Of a stretch of 64,000 nt of DNA, positions 34,822 through 47,670 are shown piece after piece. The stretch spans positions 124,001 to 188,000 of the forward strand of contig JADNYV010000048.1 of the NCBI GenBank assembly GCA_015501055.1, given 5' to 3'. Every line of letters begins with the position of its first letter. Within the stretch, counting starts at the first letter, position 1. Source of the stretch: Mucidula mucida (lineage: Eukaryota; Basidiomycota; Agaricomycetes; Agaricales; Physalacriaceae). The translations under genes were made by a program, and so were the position numbers. The notes beneath the pieces are model-generated. The model was not told the DNA's origin and did not search any database. It worked only from the letters and a program-made list of their open reading frames with translations.

Positions 34822-35628
34822 ATGTCGCACTCACATAGCCATGCTCCCGGCGAGGACCATTCCCATTCACATGGACCCCAGCCGCCTCCACAGCAGCAGC
34901 AGCGCCCCATGCCTGCGCCGCCAGATCCCGTCATTCAGGCGCTTATTGACGCCCAATACGTCCCAGTCGACCTCAAGGTTGACGGCTCCATTGTGCGCTG
35001 CGGTCCCCACAATGCCGTCGTGTGCAAAGAGTGCAACCTCGACTTTGTCCGCCTCAGCCAGCTTGCCACTATTCTCACCCAAAACCCCAACATCATCGTC
35101 CCACCGCCGTCGACTCCGAATATGGTGAACAAGAATCTGTCGGCGATGGTGAACAAGATCAAGGAGGAGGGCAATCAGAATTTCAAAGCAGGGCAGTTTG
35201 ACCAGGCGGTGATACGGTACACTGTAGCAGCGAATGGCGCCCAGTCGCGCGCCCCATGGGAGCCGAACGGTGTATTACGCGAGGAGGTGTCGACCATCTT
35301 GGCGAATAGATCGGCGTCCTTTGCTGGCTGTCAAGACTTTATATCTGCATTAGCAGATGCTGAAGCTGTGGTGGAAATGCGGAAGAATTGGCCCAAGGCG
35401 TATCTGCGAAAGGCGAAGGCTCTCAGAGGCCTTGTCCAACTAGAAGAAGCCTTGGACGCGCTTGCAATTGGGCTGTCGTTTGAACCGGAGAACAAGGTAC
35501 CTTCTGAGCTTCTCTGTAGCCTGTTGCCTTCTGATCATGTATAGGAATTGCTGGAATTTAAAGCAGACATCGAGAAATTTCAGAAGACCTTAGCCGAAAC
35601 CAAAAATGTCAAGGCGATCTCGTCGTAA
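34822..35628 (+). CDS. SEC72: Translocation protein Sec72 (TPR protein of the ER Sec62/63 complex)
   Basis: Seen: exons 34822-35496 and 35545-35628 (48-base intron), giving 252 residues. The N-terminus is His/Ser-rich (MSHSHSHAPGEDHSHSHGP), then DAQYVPVDLKVDG and VVCKECNLDFVRLSQLA. From residue about 110 a TPR array follows: NKIKEEGNQNFKAGQFDQAV, TILANRSASFAGCQDFISAL, KAYLRKAKALRGLVQLEEAL. Known: Sec72 docks on Sec63 at the ER and helps post-translational protein import, in part by binding chaperones through its TPRs. The length matches fungal Sec72 proteins. No signal or membrane helix is expected or seen. The call is confident. Confidence 0.88.
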
Positions 35629-36337
35629 TTCATTACTTCTTTCGTGGAATCGATACCCTTCGCATACTGGATTATCTTGCGGCATTGATACTGGACTACG
35701 CTGTTCATTGGACAAACCTCGTAAAAAGTTACCTCTTCAATGATGGTTTATCAGATTGTGTCTCTTGACGCGACAAGTAATGATTATAGGCGTTTGACTT
35801 CCCTTCTAGAGATGGTCGGCGCATATTCAACGTATGATGATCATCCCGACAGACGTACTTCAGCTCAAAAGCACGTTTTCATGCAGGTGTGAGATGATGT
35901 TCCTCAGCTTTCGTATGTCCAGGAAGATGCTCTGTATGGAGACTTGCGCACCCTGAGCATCCATGATGACGACTCGCTTCGAGCTTGGGCCGAGGAGCGC
36001 AGTAGAAGAGGTCAGCTATCACCATCCGGGAGGTCCTCAGCTGCAGCAGCAGACCACATATTATTTTGCCAAGTACCACTTGTTGGCGGCCGCTCTCTCT
36101 CGAATGGCCGAGTGTAAGTTCTAGAACGTCGTCACGCCAGACTATCACAACAGAAGATTTCGCCGTCGTAAACCTGTCGAGTTCTCAAAATTAGTTTCGT
36201 TGTCGGAGCGCAATTGTATGTTTCCTCCTGGATATATGGATAGAACATTGCGAGGTAGAGTTGGGCACTCTTCATTTATGACAATGAACTTCTTTACTCA
36301 GTGTTGTTGATGGTACAATACTTTGTATATTCCAAGA
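35629..36337. other. Intergenic region between convergent genes
   Basis: A minus-strand frame at 35879-36148 lacks family resemblance. I see no supported gene and no repeats. Confidence 0.55.
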
Positions 36338-38205
36338 TCAAGAGCTGTTAACCATCACAGAACCATCCACACAGGTAACGCCTGCTGTCGTAGAATTATC
36401 GGTGTTAATACCTCCCGCACCGTACGTTGATGCATCCATGGAGAATTTGTACGCCGAGTTGCCTTGTATGTTGAGATGATGGTTGGCATAAACCGTCTCG
36501 CCGCACGATGAAGGAGCTCTGGGGCGCATGTGAGTATTCGCATAAGCATTCCCAAAAATTAAGATCACGAACGTGATATTGACATTGTTGGCGAAGATGT
36601 TCTGACATCGACCAACAGAGCACACCATAGCTGCACCGATGTCTCCGTATTTTCCTGAAGCCGTGCCTTGCTGATTATTGAAGCTGCGATTATTTCAGTC
36701 ACCGAGAATGCTGAATAGTGGGATTACATACTAGACGTTGGAGATGGTCATATTACTGGGGTTGGCCAAGCATTGCTCCGCATCAGTCTTGTAACAGTTG
36801 TCTGTAATTATAACGTTGAGGACACGACACGTTCAAAGACTGTCGTATTGGTAACGTACCGATCGTCAAAGGGCTGTCGTTGTTGATGTGATAGAAGTTA
36901 GAGAAAACGATCTGGTCAACGTAGCCATATCCTCGGTTGGCGCCAGCCCAAGTCTTGATGCGGGGTCCGTTTTCTGAGTTTTGAATTGTGACGTTGTTTA
37001 CATAGATATTTGATACGACGTCTGAAATCCTGCGTTAGCGCTCCTCAAGGGAACTGGACAGGAGGATGATACCTTTGACACCATCATACTCTCCAAGGGA
37101 GCCCACACTGACGCCGTGAGTCCCATTGCACCAGATGTCACTGACATAGATATTCGTAGCGTTAGGCTTGAACGATACACAGTCGTCGCCATTGTCTATG
37201 CGAAGACTATGCAGCGTGACGTAGGAGCTGTTGTAGATGTCCACTCCGTCCGTTTCTCGGTTACTTTCGCGTCCCAAGGCCCAAGTGTCAGATCGTGAAC
37301 GAATATCAAGGTCCTAATTAACCATGGGGACCGACAGACTAGGATCAGAGAAACAGAACTAACGTGGATGAGCACATTCTTCGATGAATGTACTAAGATT
37401 GTCCAGCGCGGAGATTGTCGAATTTTGAGGTTACGGATGACGAGATTTTCGGCCTTGGAGGAAATCATTAGCGCAAGTCTCCGAACATGAGATTGAGATT
37501 AATCACGTTGTATGGAAGTAGGAGATGGGGCGGTCGTAAGCTGTCGTTCGCGATCTGTTCATGCATGAGTGGTCGAAAAGCCCTTCGAGAAGAAGAAACA
37601 TACTCGTGCATCGTAAAAGGTCTGAATAGATTGTTGAGTTTCGATCAGGGACCTGAAGATGTGAGGTGCATACCTGTCCATTGCCAAAGATGGTCCCAGT
37701 GCCCTCGCCATCCAAAATCACGTCCTTGCCTCCGAACATCCACGCGACGGAGTTGTCTTGGTATGCTGTTAAGGGCCAGAGGCTACCGTCAGCTGCTTTC
37801 CATGGAACATGTAGAGTGACGCACAAACGTTGAAGGCATTGTCACGCCAATAATCAACCTGCACAATGTGAAGGCGCGAACAAAGTATGTAATTCACTAC
37901 TCACGTCATCCTTCAAAGTGATGGTACCCAACAACCTAACGTGTGTGCCTTTCAGTCCAGTGGTGTCCAGTTTGGTGCCCAGAAGTAAGTTCTGGTCTGC
38001 TGGAATGATGACCGTTGAGCAGTTCTACAGGGGATTCGAGTCAATACACAGCACCAAACCAGCCGACTGGGAAATCGCGTACGTTGAAGGCCTCTTTGAT
38101 CTGGGGCGAGTCGTCTCCTCCACTAGCAATCAGCGTACACTCGTTGTTCGCCTTGCTGAGAACAGCTAACGCCAGTAAAGTCGCGAAGGGGAGCGTGTGG
38201 ATCAT
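36338..38205 (-). CDS. Secreted exopolygalacturonase (GH28)
   Basis: Seen: twelve exons (38083-38205, 37905-38024, 37825-37858, 37674-37765, 37604-37621, 37507-37554, 37364-37453, 37073-37313, 36860-37021, 36732-36801, 36573-36683, 36338-36518) summing to 430 codons including the stop. A signal peptide comes first (HTLPFATLLALAVLSKAN). GH28 landmarks: DGVDIYNSSY, IDNGDDCVSFK, CNGTHGVSVGSLGEYDG and the substrate-site motif RIKTWAG. Known: GH28 enzymes hydrolyse pectin backbone using three Asp residues and a His. THG in place of GHG, with GSLGEY after it, is typical of the exo-acting subgroup. Odd: the usual NTD reads ETD here, although the catalytic Asp is kept, and exon 5 is only 18 bases. 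Cysteines near the C-terminus can form the usual disulfides. It points to growth on plant material. Confidence 0.88.
37604..37621 (-). other. 18-base exon of the GH28 gene
   Basis: It encodes TFYDAR between a 52-base and a 49-base intron. It fills the position of the family's GNGQxWYD block, so skipping it would remove a conserved turn while keeping the frame. Confidence 0.65.
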
Positions 38206-39478
38206 GAGAGTTGCTCAGGTATGAACACCGTGACCTGGATCTCTGAACTCGTTTCGCCCGACATTTTATACACGACAGAAAGCCGGGCCGGAAATGATAG
38301 GCGCGCGGGGCCCTACGAGTTACGAGAACAAGCAGTCGAGGAACAGAAGGTCAGACCATAGAACACGAGACCATTCATCATTGTGCAGTTGGAAATTGTC
38401 CAAGAAAAGGAGGGGCACTTGAGAGGTAGCTACCCCACACCGACGGGGTTTGTGTTTGTAATGATTCACAGGGAGAGTGCAAGCTAACGAGGTGTTAAGG
38501 GTCAGAATGAACCATGTAGTGGCGTTTCCAGAGTATGGGTCCGGACCGTTGAACTTGTCGGACCGTGTTGGAGGTACAAGTCGCGTTGCCGGCATATTTG
38601 GCCAGGACATCGCCCATCAGAAAGGGGCTTGAAGCGAGCGCCAAGTTTGCATTTTGAGTCACGTCGTCAAATTCTGTCGCGTCCTAAGTGCGGAGAAATG
38701 CTGGGGAAAAACAACGAGCTGCAGGGACAGAGACATCTGAGGTTGGGGGTGGTCCTACACAGCCACAGACGGTCGCCTTGCATCTTCCCACCACGTCACT
38801 CACTTGGTACGACTCTGGTCCTCCGACTTCCTGTAGATATGCTCTGTCCTGCCTGCGACGCGTTACATTTATGTCAGTCTTGCTCAAAACGGTCATGCTA
38901 CCGTACTGCCATGTCTCTTTACCTCTCCACCAAAATATACGGACCTCTTTGGATACATCGGATAATGTCACTGTCTACACGAAACGCGTCCCAGTTCTGC
39001 CCTAAAAGACTATGTATGTACACCTCTGTCATCTTGCGCCGCTTCAAAAGCGAAGATGAGGTACCGTCTTCTTGCTTGCTGGATTATACGCGTTATGCTG
39101 CGGTATGCATGCATCCATTTCCTAGCTGGCACCAGGAGTAGTCTTATCGAAATGACAATCTCTTCCACGCCACTGAGCCCTTTCCATCTTTGATTCAGAC
39201 GTACAGCTCTTACGGCATTCTTGTTGATCTTCGTGTTACAGGCGCTCGCACCGCATCACTCATTGAGGTTGATCGCCATTTCAGAGGCCCTAAAAATCTC
39301 TCTTGGTTAAACCCAACGAACGTTTTCCGTGCTCTCGCCGCGCTGGAAACGCGGCCATGACCCTATCGACGATCTCCGTACAGTTGCAGACCCGTCCATT
39401 AACGGCCGTGTCCGTAACCTCCCTACGCATATTTATATGGCCTTGTGTTCCGGATTGTAGATCACTCCCATCTACACA
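38206..39478. other. Intergenic region of about 1.3 kb
   Basis: Open frames here (38629-39141 plus; 38684-38971 and 38320-38610 minus) are Cys/Arg- or Ser-rich without recognisable domains and overlap one another. It probably holds promoters of two secreted-enzyme genes pointing away from each other. Confidence 0.5.
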
Positions 39479-40719
39479 ATGCAACGACTGGTCAGCTCTA
39501 CTCAGATTATCTTATATTCGATTCTTCTTCTACCTACTCATGCATCGCCCGCGACTCCCACACACGTCGAGGTACCGAATGTCGGCGGGAGCGACGCGAC
39601 TGGTTGGGAATCAATGCCTCAAATCCCAGGTGCGTTCGCGCACGCAGCGTGGAGTGTCGATTCCAGTTCTAATGCTGTCATGGTATGCTCACTCTTTACT
39701 ACCATTCAATCTATCAAACACTGTTCTTATTCAGGCCGTCTACCAAACGATGAATCAGAACCCAGCTGCGATCACTCGCGCCGTAATAATGAGTTCTGGG
39801 AAACCGAGAGATTGCTGGTCTCGTAAGTTTCCGTCAGGTATTCGTCAAACAGGAACATACTTAGCACAATCATCACAGATTGGGTTTACACCTATAACGC
39901 GCTCAACGCCGCCGCTGCTAGAGACTGGAGCATTAGACCTGACTCTGTGTCCATCATGGCGCCGTGCTGGTTCAGCGACAGAGACCTTACCGCCGGAGCC
40001 GCCAAGGCGCCACAACTGATCTTCCCCGCGGGGGGCTGGATGAGCGGCGAAGATAACATCGGTCCTGATAGCATCAAGAACTTCAGCACACTAAAGGCTC
40101 TCGACGGGCTGGTCGCGCATTACATGGACCGCACACTATACCCCAACCTGAGGACAGTCGTTGTTGCAGGCCACTCTGCTGGCGGGCAGCTCACGCAGCG
40201 GTACGCCACTCTCCGGCGGGATACCGCAAACAACGGGCGCTTGCAGTTCTGGATCGCCAATCCCGCATCGTACGCGTGGCTCACGAGCGACAGGCCCGTT
40301 CCAGATGAGGCGTGTACGGGAGTGGATGAATACAAGTATGGTTTGGACGGGAGCCTTCCCGAGTACGCCGCTGGGCTGCAGCGCGGGGATATTGTATCGC
40401 AGTACCGCGCGCGGAATGTGTGTTATGTGCTCGGGAGGGAGGATCATGAGACTGGGGACAGTCGGTGTCAGGCAAAGGTGCAGGGCGCAGATCATCTGGA
40501 GCGGGGGCAGAACTTTGTGAAGATGCTCCAGGGTATGAAAGGTGGTATGCCTTGGACGCATTCACTGGCTTATGTGGATGGTGTGGGGCATGATCCCGAG
40601 GGCATGATTGGCAGTGTAGTTGGGCGGCAAAAGGTAACTTGCTTCTTTTAGCTCACTTGGAGTTCCTTCTCATTGACTTTTTGTTTTAGCTGTTCAAGTC
40701 TGGCTGGAGTTTATGTTGA
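39479..40719 (+). CDS. Secreted alpha/beta hydrolase
   Basis: Seen: exons 39479-39682, 39735-39822, 39879-40633 and 40690-40719, giving 358 residues. The N-terminus is a signal peptide (VSSTQIILYSILLLPTHASP). The hydrolase core has MAPCWFSDRD, LIFPAGGWMSGEDN, TVVVAGHSAGGQLTQRYA (nucleophile Ser), VCYVLGREDHETGDSRC (likely acid) and VDGVGHDPEGMIGS (likely His). Known: secreted fungal serine hydrolases of this build act on esters or related bonds; the natural substrate is unknown. It is divergent from the exopolygalacturonase gene across 1.3 kb, so a shared role in plant-material digestion is possible but unproven. No defect was seen. Confidence 0.8.
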
Positions 40720-40829
40720 ATCCGATTATGATTACGGTTATCTTTCACGATGTCACGATCTCTCACGTTTTAACGATTGGACATTGATACTATTGTACTA
40801 TACCCTATACCCTTACACTACTACATCAT

Positions 40830-41558
40830 GATATCTATCTTATCTTGTACACCTTCAGAAGCGCTCTGTTTCCACCACACCGTCGTTTCTCTCCGCAAGA
40901 ATCAGTCAGCCTCGGGTACTTCCCCGCGTCTTCCTCTCCTCATCCGTATCCGCTAACATCCACTGCTCACCACGTCGAAAACAGCTCTAATCCTCATCGA
41001 CCCATACAACGACTTTCTCCACCCCTCGGGCAAAGCCCACGCCCCGCTTACAGCCTCCCACACATCCGTCAATGCCGTGCCCAATATCCTCGCCCTCCTC
41101 ACGGCGGCGCGGCGGGCAGACATCCGCATACCCGTGTTCTACGCAAGACACCGACTACGCGGGATAGACCTACCTCACGCACTCCAACCCCAGTGTCAAA
41201 GAGGGCAAACTCTTCGAGAAGGGCAGCTGGGGCGCGCAGTTCTACGAGGGCATGGAGCCAAAGTGGGAGAACTGGACGTGGTGGCGACGCAGCACTGTCA
41301 CTCGAGCGGGTTTGTGAACACGGGGTGGAGAAGGTGATCATGGATGGCGAATACGTGCTTGGAGTTGTCGGCGCGTTATGCTGTGGAGTTATGAGTAGTG
41401 AGAGTGGTGTGGCGCGCGAGTCTAGCTAATGTTGACGTGTTTGAAGGGGATACCACTCGTCAAAGATGCGACGGCGGCATGGAGCGAAGAGCTATATCAG
41501 GCGGCGACAACGTTGGTGTACCCGCTTTTCTTTAACAGTTTCGCGGAGTACGAGTGAC
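40830..41558 (+). pseudogene. Broken isochorismatase-family hydrolase gene
   Basis: Seen: 40985-41145 reads ALILIDPYNDFLHPSGKAH and IRIPVFYA, the start of an isochorismatase fold. The continuation is spread over other frames: TDYAG, then TAG where Trp is expected, then YLTHSNPSVKEGKLFEKGSW; next, after a frame change, ELDVVATQHCHSSGFVNT; next HGVEKVIM; next, in another frame, NTCLELSARYAVEL with the catalytic-Cys region, then TGA. The final part is in yet another frame (IPLVKDATAAWSEE), ending at 41556-41558. That is at least three frame changes, one missing segment and two in-frame stops over about 570 bases. Known: intact members hydrolyse isochorismate-like or amide substrates with an Asp-Lys-Cys triad. 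Too many breaks exist for sequencing error alone, so I call it a pseudogene. Confidence 0.78.
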
Positions 41559-41651
41559 TTCTCACCCCACGTTGCCTCCACATTGAAATCTCACTGTGTG
41601 GTTGTTATACAAAAAGATACATACTGTATATGTCAGTAGATACATCAGATT

Positions 41652-43556
41652 TCAATCCGAGCCCTCAAACGGGGATCCCACATCGCCCTCATCAGATACA
41701 GAAACATCATCATCGTCCTCTTGGAACTCCTCATACGTCGCTTCAAGGAACGGATTATGCGCCGCCGGGAAATCAAACAACTCGTCAAAGTGATGAGGCG
41801 AGTACCCAGGCTCATCATCCTCATCCACACTTCTCGCTTCGTCGGCGCGGGGCTCCTTAGGTGCCTCGCGAACCACAGTCCACTCCTCCCCGCGCCGGAA
41901 CATGACCTCGTTATGCACCCACTGCGCCTCGACAAGGGACGGACATGCCTTGTTCCACAGCCCACGCATGGTGTGTGGCGTCGGCGTGAGCTGCCGCCGT
42001 GCCTCCTCACTGGGCGTGGTGGGCGTGAAGAAGCGAACATCAAGACCGCGCGTTTTCACAGTGATACCGAGATCGTAGATGTGCAGCACGCGCAGTTTCG
42101 TATATGACCTGAAGAACTGCCATGGCATAATGAGGAACGTGTCCTTGATAATAGTCAGGTCGAGAAACAAATAACACAAGACCCTGCTAACCTCGTCCGG
42201 ATGTCCTTGTCGACACAGAATCTTGAGCTCCTCAAGGTTCTCGAACAATTGCGTTACAGCATACAGGACCTCCATATCCCACTGCACGACCATAAACGAC
42301 AACACTGCAACCTCTCGCGGGAGGTCAGCCAGCATCTCCATCGTGACCCCCACCGAATGCTCTCCCCCACCCGTCAGATGCACCTCCCGACACCGCTCCC
42401 GCACGACCGCGCGCGCCAGACACCCCGGGCCGGAATACGACTCCAGCATGGGCAACACCTGTGCGCCCCGGAAAAAATCCCCGTGCCATTCCTTCACCTG
42501 CAGCGCGCGCACGTGCGCGCATTCGTTCCGCAGAAAGTGCACGAGGTGCATGCTGTTGGTGTCGGAGCGGTGCGGCGGGACGTGTAATGTGAGACCCGTT
42601 AAGTGAGACGACAGCCCGAGCGACTCTGCGCCCAGGTTCGTCTTGAGCGCGTACGCATCGGCGAGCGCATCGTCCCATGTGATTTCAAGGGTGCTCAACG
42701 CGGGCGCGAGCGTGAAATGTAACGGGGAGCCCGCCTGCACCCATGCCGCCCTCCGAGCTGTGTTGCTGGCGTCGTCGTCGTCTTCAAAGACGAGGCGACT
42801 CACGCTGTTCTTTACCAACGTCAAAGACGTGAGAGGCAACCGCGAGAACGCCCCATAGGAATTACTCTGTGGGAGCAGCTCCTCCATGAACCTACAGTTC
42901 CGGATCGTCAAGCTCCTCAGGCGCGGCATCCCGAGAAGGATAAGCGCCAGCGACTCCTTGTCCGGCAGAAAGCAGTCCTCGAACGTCAGGTTCCGCAGCG
43001 ACACAAACTCCAAGAGCTGCGCGAACAACGCCGTGCACTGATTGGCAGGCGAGGTCTCCACGATCTCATGCAGCGTCGGCGCGTCAACCCCAAATTGCCA
43101 GTCGCCCCCCGTGAGCATCCATGGCCCCGACACCGTGTGGAACATCCCGCGCAGCGAGATCGTCTGAGGCGCAGACTTCATGCGCGCGCTGTTGCCTGGC
43201 CCATCGCGCCAAAAGCGCTGCATATTATGATGAAACCGCCCCGGGCTGATGAACCGCATCGAGCGGTACAGCGCCCGGATGCCACAGGCGTAAAATCGCT
43301 TGCTGGCTAGACACGCTGCATATAAATCCCTAGTCGATGGCAATTGTTCAAATATCAGGACCAGGTATTCGTCTGAGAGGCGGGAAAGCAGATGCGGAGC
43401 AAAGGGCTCCAGTTCTGTGACTAGTGAAGGGCGCGTCGACGCTTTAGTGGCCTTATATCTCGCGAGGATTTCTGACACAGTAATAGGTTGTTGCAATTCG
43501 AGTAAAGATGCCGACATGATGGTGAGAGGCAGAGATTCCATTTTAGACAATCTCAC
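41652..43556 (-). CDS. F-box protein with leucine-rich region and acidic tail
   Basis: Seen: a single open frame of 634 residues, or 618 if the in-phase 48-base intron at 42144-42191 (GTTAGC..TCAAG) is spliced. The F-box region is about residues 50-95 (APHLLSRLSDEYLVLIFEQL, YAACLASKRFYACGIRALYR). Strands of leucine-rich sequence follow (LRNLTFEDCFLPD, LRSLTIRNCRFMEELL, LTSLTLVKNSV). The C-terminus is strongly acidic (QEDDDDVSVSDEG). Known: F-box proteins recruit targets for SCF ubiquitination. The first Met (43556) is followed within 13 codons by a second (TIMSASLLE), and either may be used. Confidence 0.75.
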   Translation of the reverse strand: MRLSKMESLPLTIMSASLLELQQPITVSEILARYKATKASTRPSLVTELEPFAPHLLSRLSDEYLVLIFEQLPSTRDLYAACLASKRFYACGIRALYRSMRFISPGRFHHNMQRFWRDGPGNSARMKSAPQTISLRGMFHTVSGPWMLTGGDWQFGVDAPTLHEIVETSPANQCTALFAQLLEFVSLRNLTFEDCFLPDKESLALILLGMPRLRSLTIRNCRFMEELLPQSNSYGAFSRLPLTSLTLVKNSVSRLVFEDDDDASNTARRAAWVQAGSPLHFTLAPALSTLEITWDDALADAYALKTNLGAESLGLSSHLTGLTLHVPPHRSDTNSMHLVHFLRNECAHVRALQVKEWHGDFFRGAQVLPMLESYSGPGCLARAVVRERCREVHLTGGGEHSVGVTMEMLADLPREVAVLSFMVVQWDMEVLYAVTQLFENLEELKILCRQGHPDEVSRVLCYLFLDLTIIKDTFLIMPWQFFRSYTKLRVLHIYDLGITVKTRGLDVRFFTPTTPSEEARRQLTPTPHTMRGLWNKACPSLVEAQWVHNEVMFRRGEEWTVVREAPKEPRADEARSVDEDDEPGYSPHHFDELFDFPAAHNPFLEATYEEFQEDDDDVSVSDEGDVGSPFEGSD

Positions 43557-44226
43557 ACGTGCCTAAAGCGAAACTCCCGTTAATTACGTCTTTGTCTCTC
43601 TAAGCCTCAGCTCTGTGGCGTATCGCTCAATAATCCCAGCAGGTCCAGACTCCAATGCAGACCAAGAGTATGATGTTGTCACACAAACCTACTACGAATG
43701 TAGACAGAACGAAGTAGAGCCAAAGTGTGTTAGAGGTCCAGTTAATACAATGTATTCGCCACACCATACAACAGCTAGTGAAAGCGACGACTACGACTAT
43801 CAAATCATAAGTATAGACTAAGTGATAAGTACTAGGGGAAAGCGAAAACGACAAACGATACATGTACAGGTCAAACACCCTTCAATAGTCTCTACTCTAT
43901 CAAGTCTAAGGTAAAAAAAACCGTCTGCGATGTGTGGGTATATCAGTTGAAATGCGGGGGTATAAGCCTGTAAGATGGCTGATTGTCTACCGATATACCG
44001 TGCGTGTCCGTCGAAATTAGGGGGGAGTGTAGAACATACGGGTACGGGTCCGGGTTTTTTTGTGATGATGCAAAGTAGAGATAGCGCATGGTGTCTGGTG
44101 TCGTTCGTCGAGCATAAGAGAGCATAAAAAGGCGTTATGGGTTTCATGATGGTTTTTCAGAGGAAAAGAGAGGCAATTTGGTAGTCGTCGGCCGTCGGTG
44201 TAGATGGGGTAACAATGGTGGCGCAA
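43557..44226. other. Intergenic region
   Basis: This holds the 5' flank of the F-box gene and the 3' region of DED1. Short frames only; no repeats were noticed. Confidence 0.6.
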
Positions 44227-46261
<2,035 letters not shown>

Positions 46262-46423
46262 ATTCTGGTGGGTGATGGTGGTAAGAAACAAAGAATCAAT
46301 CAGGATTTTTTTGATGGCGCTCAAAGAAAAATGCTGCTGACCAAGCTCCATCAGGAGTCATGTATCACGTGCCTAACCTAGGGTTAGGTCTAATTCTCCC
46401 TTTGTACCACCAGCACAACAACC
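46262..46423. promoter_or_regulatory. Shared divergent promoter of DED1 and CSN7
   Basis: Only 162 bases lie between the two start codons. A short direct repeat (CCTAACCTAGGGTTAGG, itself palindromic) sits at about 46373-46389 and could be a binding site; that is inference from symmetry and position. Confidence 0.45.
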
Positions 46424-47455
46424 ATGGAATTAGGATCCAACTTTGCAGCAAAGCTCGAGCCGTTCTTGCTGATGAGCAAGTCGGCAAAAGGCGCGGCGGC
46501 GGCCAAGCTCATCCAGGACGCCACATCTGCGCCAGGCGTCTTTGTATTTGCTGAACTGCTCGAGTTGCCCAACATTCAAGAGGTACCCATATATTCGCCT
46601 TTTATTCACATACTCAATTGCGACTCCAGCTTGGTAAAAGCGAAACACACGAAAAGTTCCTCTCACTACTGCAATTGTTCTCGTACAAAACGTACCAAGA
46701 CTACCTCAGTATGTACCCAACCCTTCATTGGATTTCGGCTGATCATCTTACAGAACACAAGGATGTGTTACCACCGCTCAACAACGCCCAAACAATAAAG
46801 CTGAAGCACCTTTCCATCGTATCAATGGCTGCCGAGAAACGCGTAGGCCGCCACCATCTTACCTCGCTCATCACTAAGCCGTCCTCCAGATCCTACCTTA
46901 CTCTGAACTTCTCAGCGCCCTCGACATGCCCACCGTCCGCGAACTCGAAGACCTCATCATCGACGCCATCTACCTCGACATGCTCCGCGGCAAGCTCGAC
47001 CAAAAGGAAGGCCAGTTCGAAGTAGAATACACAATGGGTCGCGACCTCGAGCCAGGCAAGATCGAATCCGTCCTGGCCTCACTCAAAGATTGGGCCGCGA
47101 CCACTTCTGCCGTTCTCGCCACGCTCGACAAGAAGATCGCCGACGTATCCAAGTCCGCCGCCAGCAACAAGAAGATGACGGAGAGGCATGAGCAGCAGGT
47201 GCAGGCAGTACTCAAAGAAGTAAAGGACAAGGAATCAAATTCCAGCGCTGGTAAGAGCGGCTTGGGCGGAATGATGATGAATACGCGCAAGGCCTTGGAA
47301 CGAGGTGACAGGATGGACGTTGACTATGAGCCGTCGGAGGGAAAGGGCAAGAATCGAAAGTAAGTTGAGCTCGTACTCTTGTGTTCATCGCTGACCGCTC
47401 GACCAGAGCCCCGCAGGAGAACGTAAAGCCGCAACGAAAACGCAATCGATTCTAA
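46424..47455 (+). CDS. csn7: COP9 signalosome subunit 7 (PCI domain)
   Basis: Seen: exons 46424-46582, 46630-46708, 46754-46842, 46890-47359 and 47407-47455, giving 281 residues. Conserved stretches are [72 protein letters not shown] and [19 protein letters not shown] (the winged-helix end of the PCI domain). A long charged helix and a basic tail (KPQRKRNRF) follow. Known: CSN7 is a PCI scaffold subunit of the COP9 signalosome, which removes Nedd8 from cullins and so tunes SCF ligases. It is the natural regulator of the pathway in which F-box proteins act. The gene is intact and the call confident. Confidence 0.9.
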
Positions 47456-47670
47456 TCTTTTCCTGTACTGTATCACATTTGTATTATATCAATGTTGCTG
47501 GGTTCCCACGCCTCTGCTAGCTGCCATTGGCGTTCAAACGACGATTATACATCGATTATACTTCTCACTTCTGTAAATTACTATGAAATACACTGCATAC
47601 ATCCTTTTACACTATTCTATCTCTTTGAGAACCGCTCTGAACCCTGCGGCATGGAGGTATTGGCAGAAAT
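47456..47670. other. 3' flank of CSN7, edge of the repeat island
   Basis: There is no gene. From here the sequence becomes AT-richer. Bases 47663-47670 (GCAGAAAT) are the left copy of the target duplication of the next element. Confidence 0.7.
47663..47670. repeat. Target site duplication, left copy
   Basis: GCAGAAAT, identical to 48467-48474 on the other side of the hAT-type element. Confidence 0.9.

Noticed and set aside
38629..39141. Cys-rich plus-strand frame of 170 codons
   Set aside because: The Cys pattern (CPAC, CQSC) does not continue as a known zinc domain, composition is irregular, and it overlaps equally plausible minus-strand frames.
36338..40719. A secondary-metabolite or toxin gene cluster around the secreted enzymes
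   Set aside because: There is no synthase, P450, methyltransferase or pathway regulator nearby. Two secreted hydrolases and a dead isochorismatase do not make a cluster.
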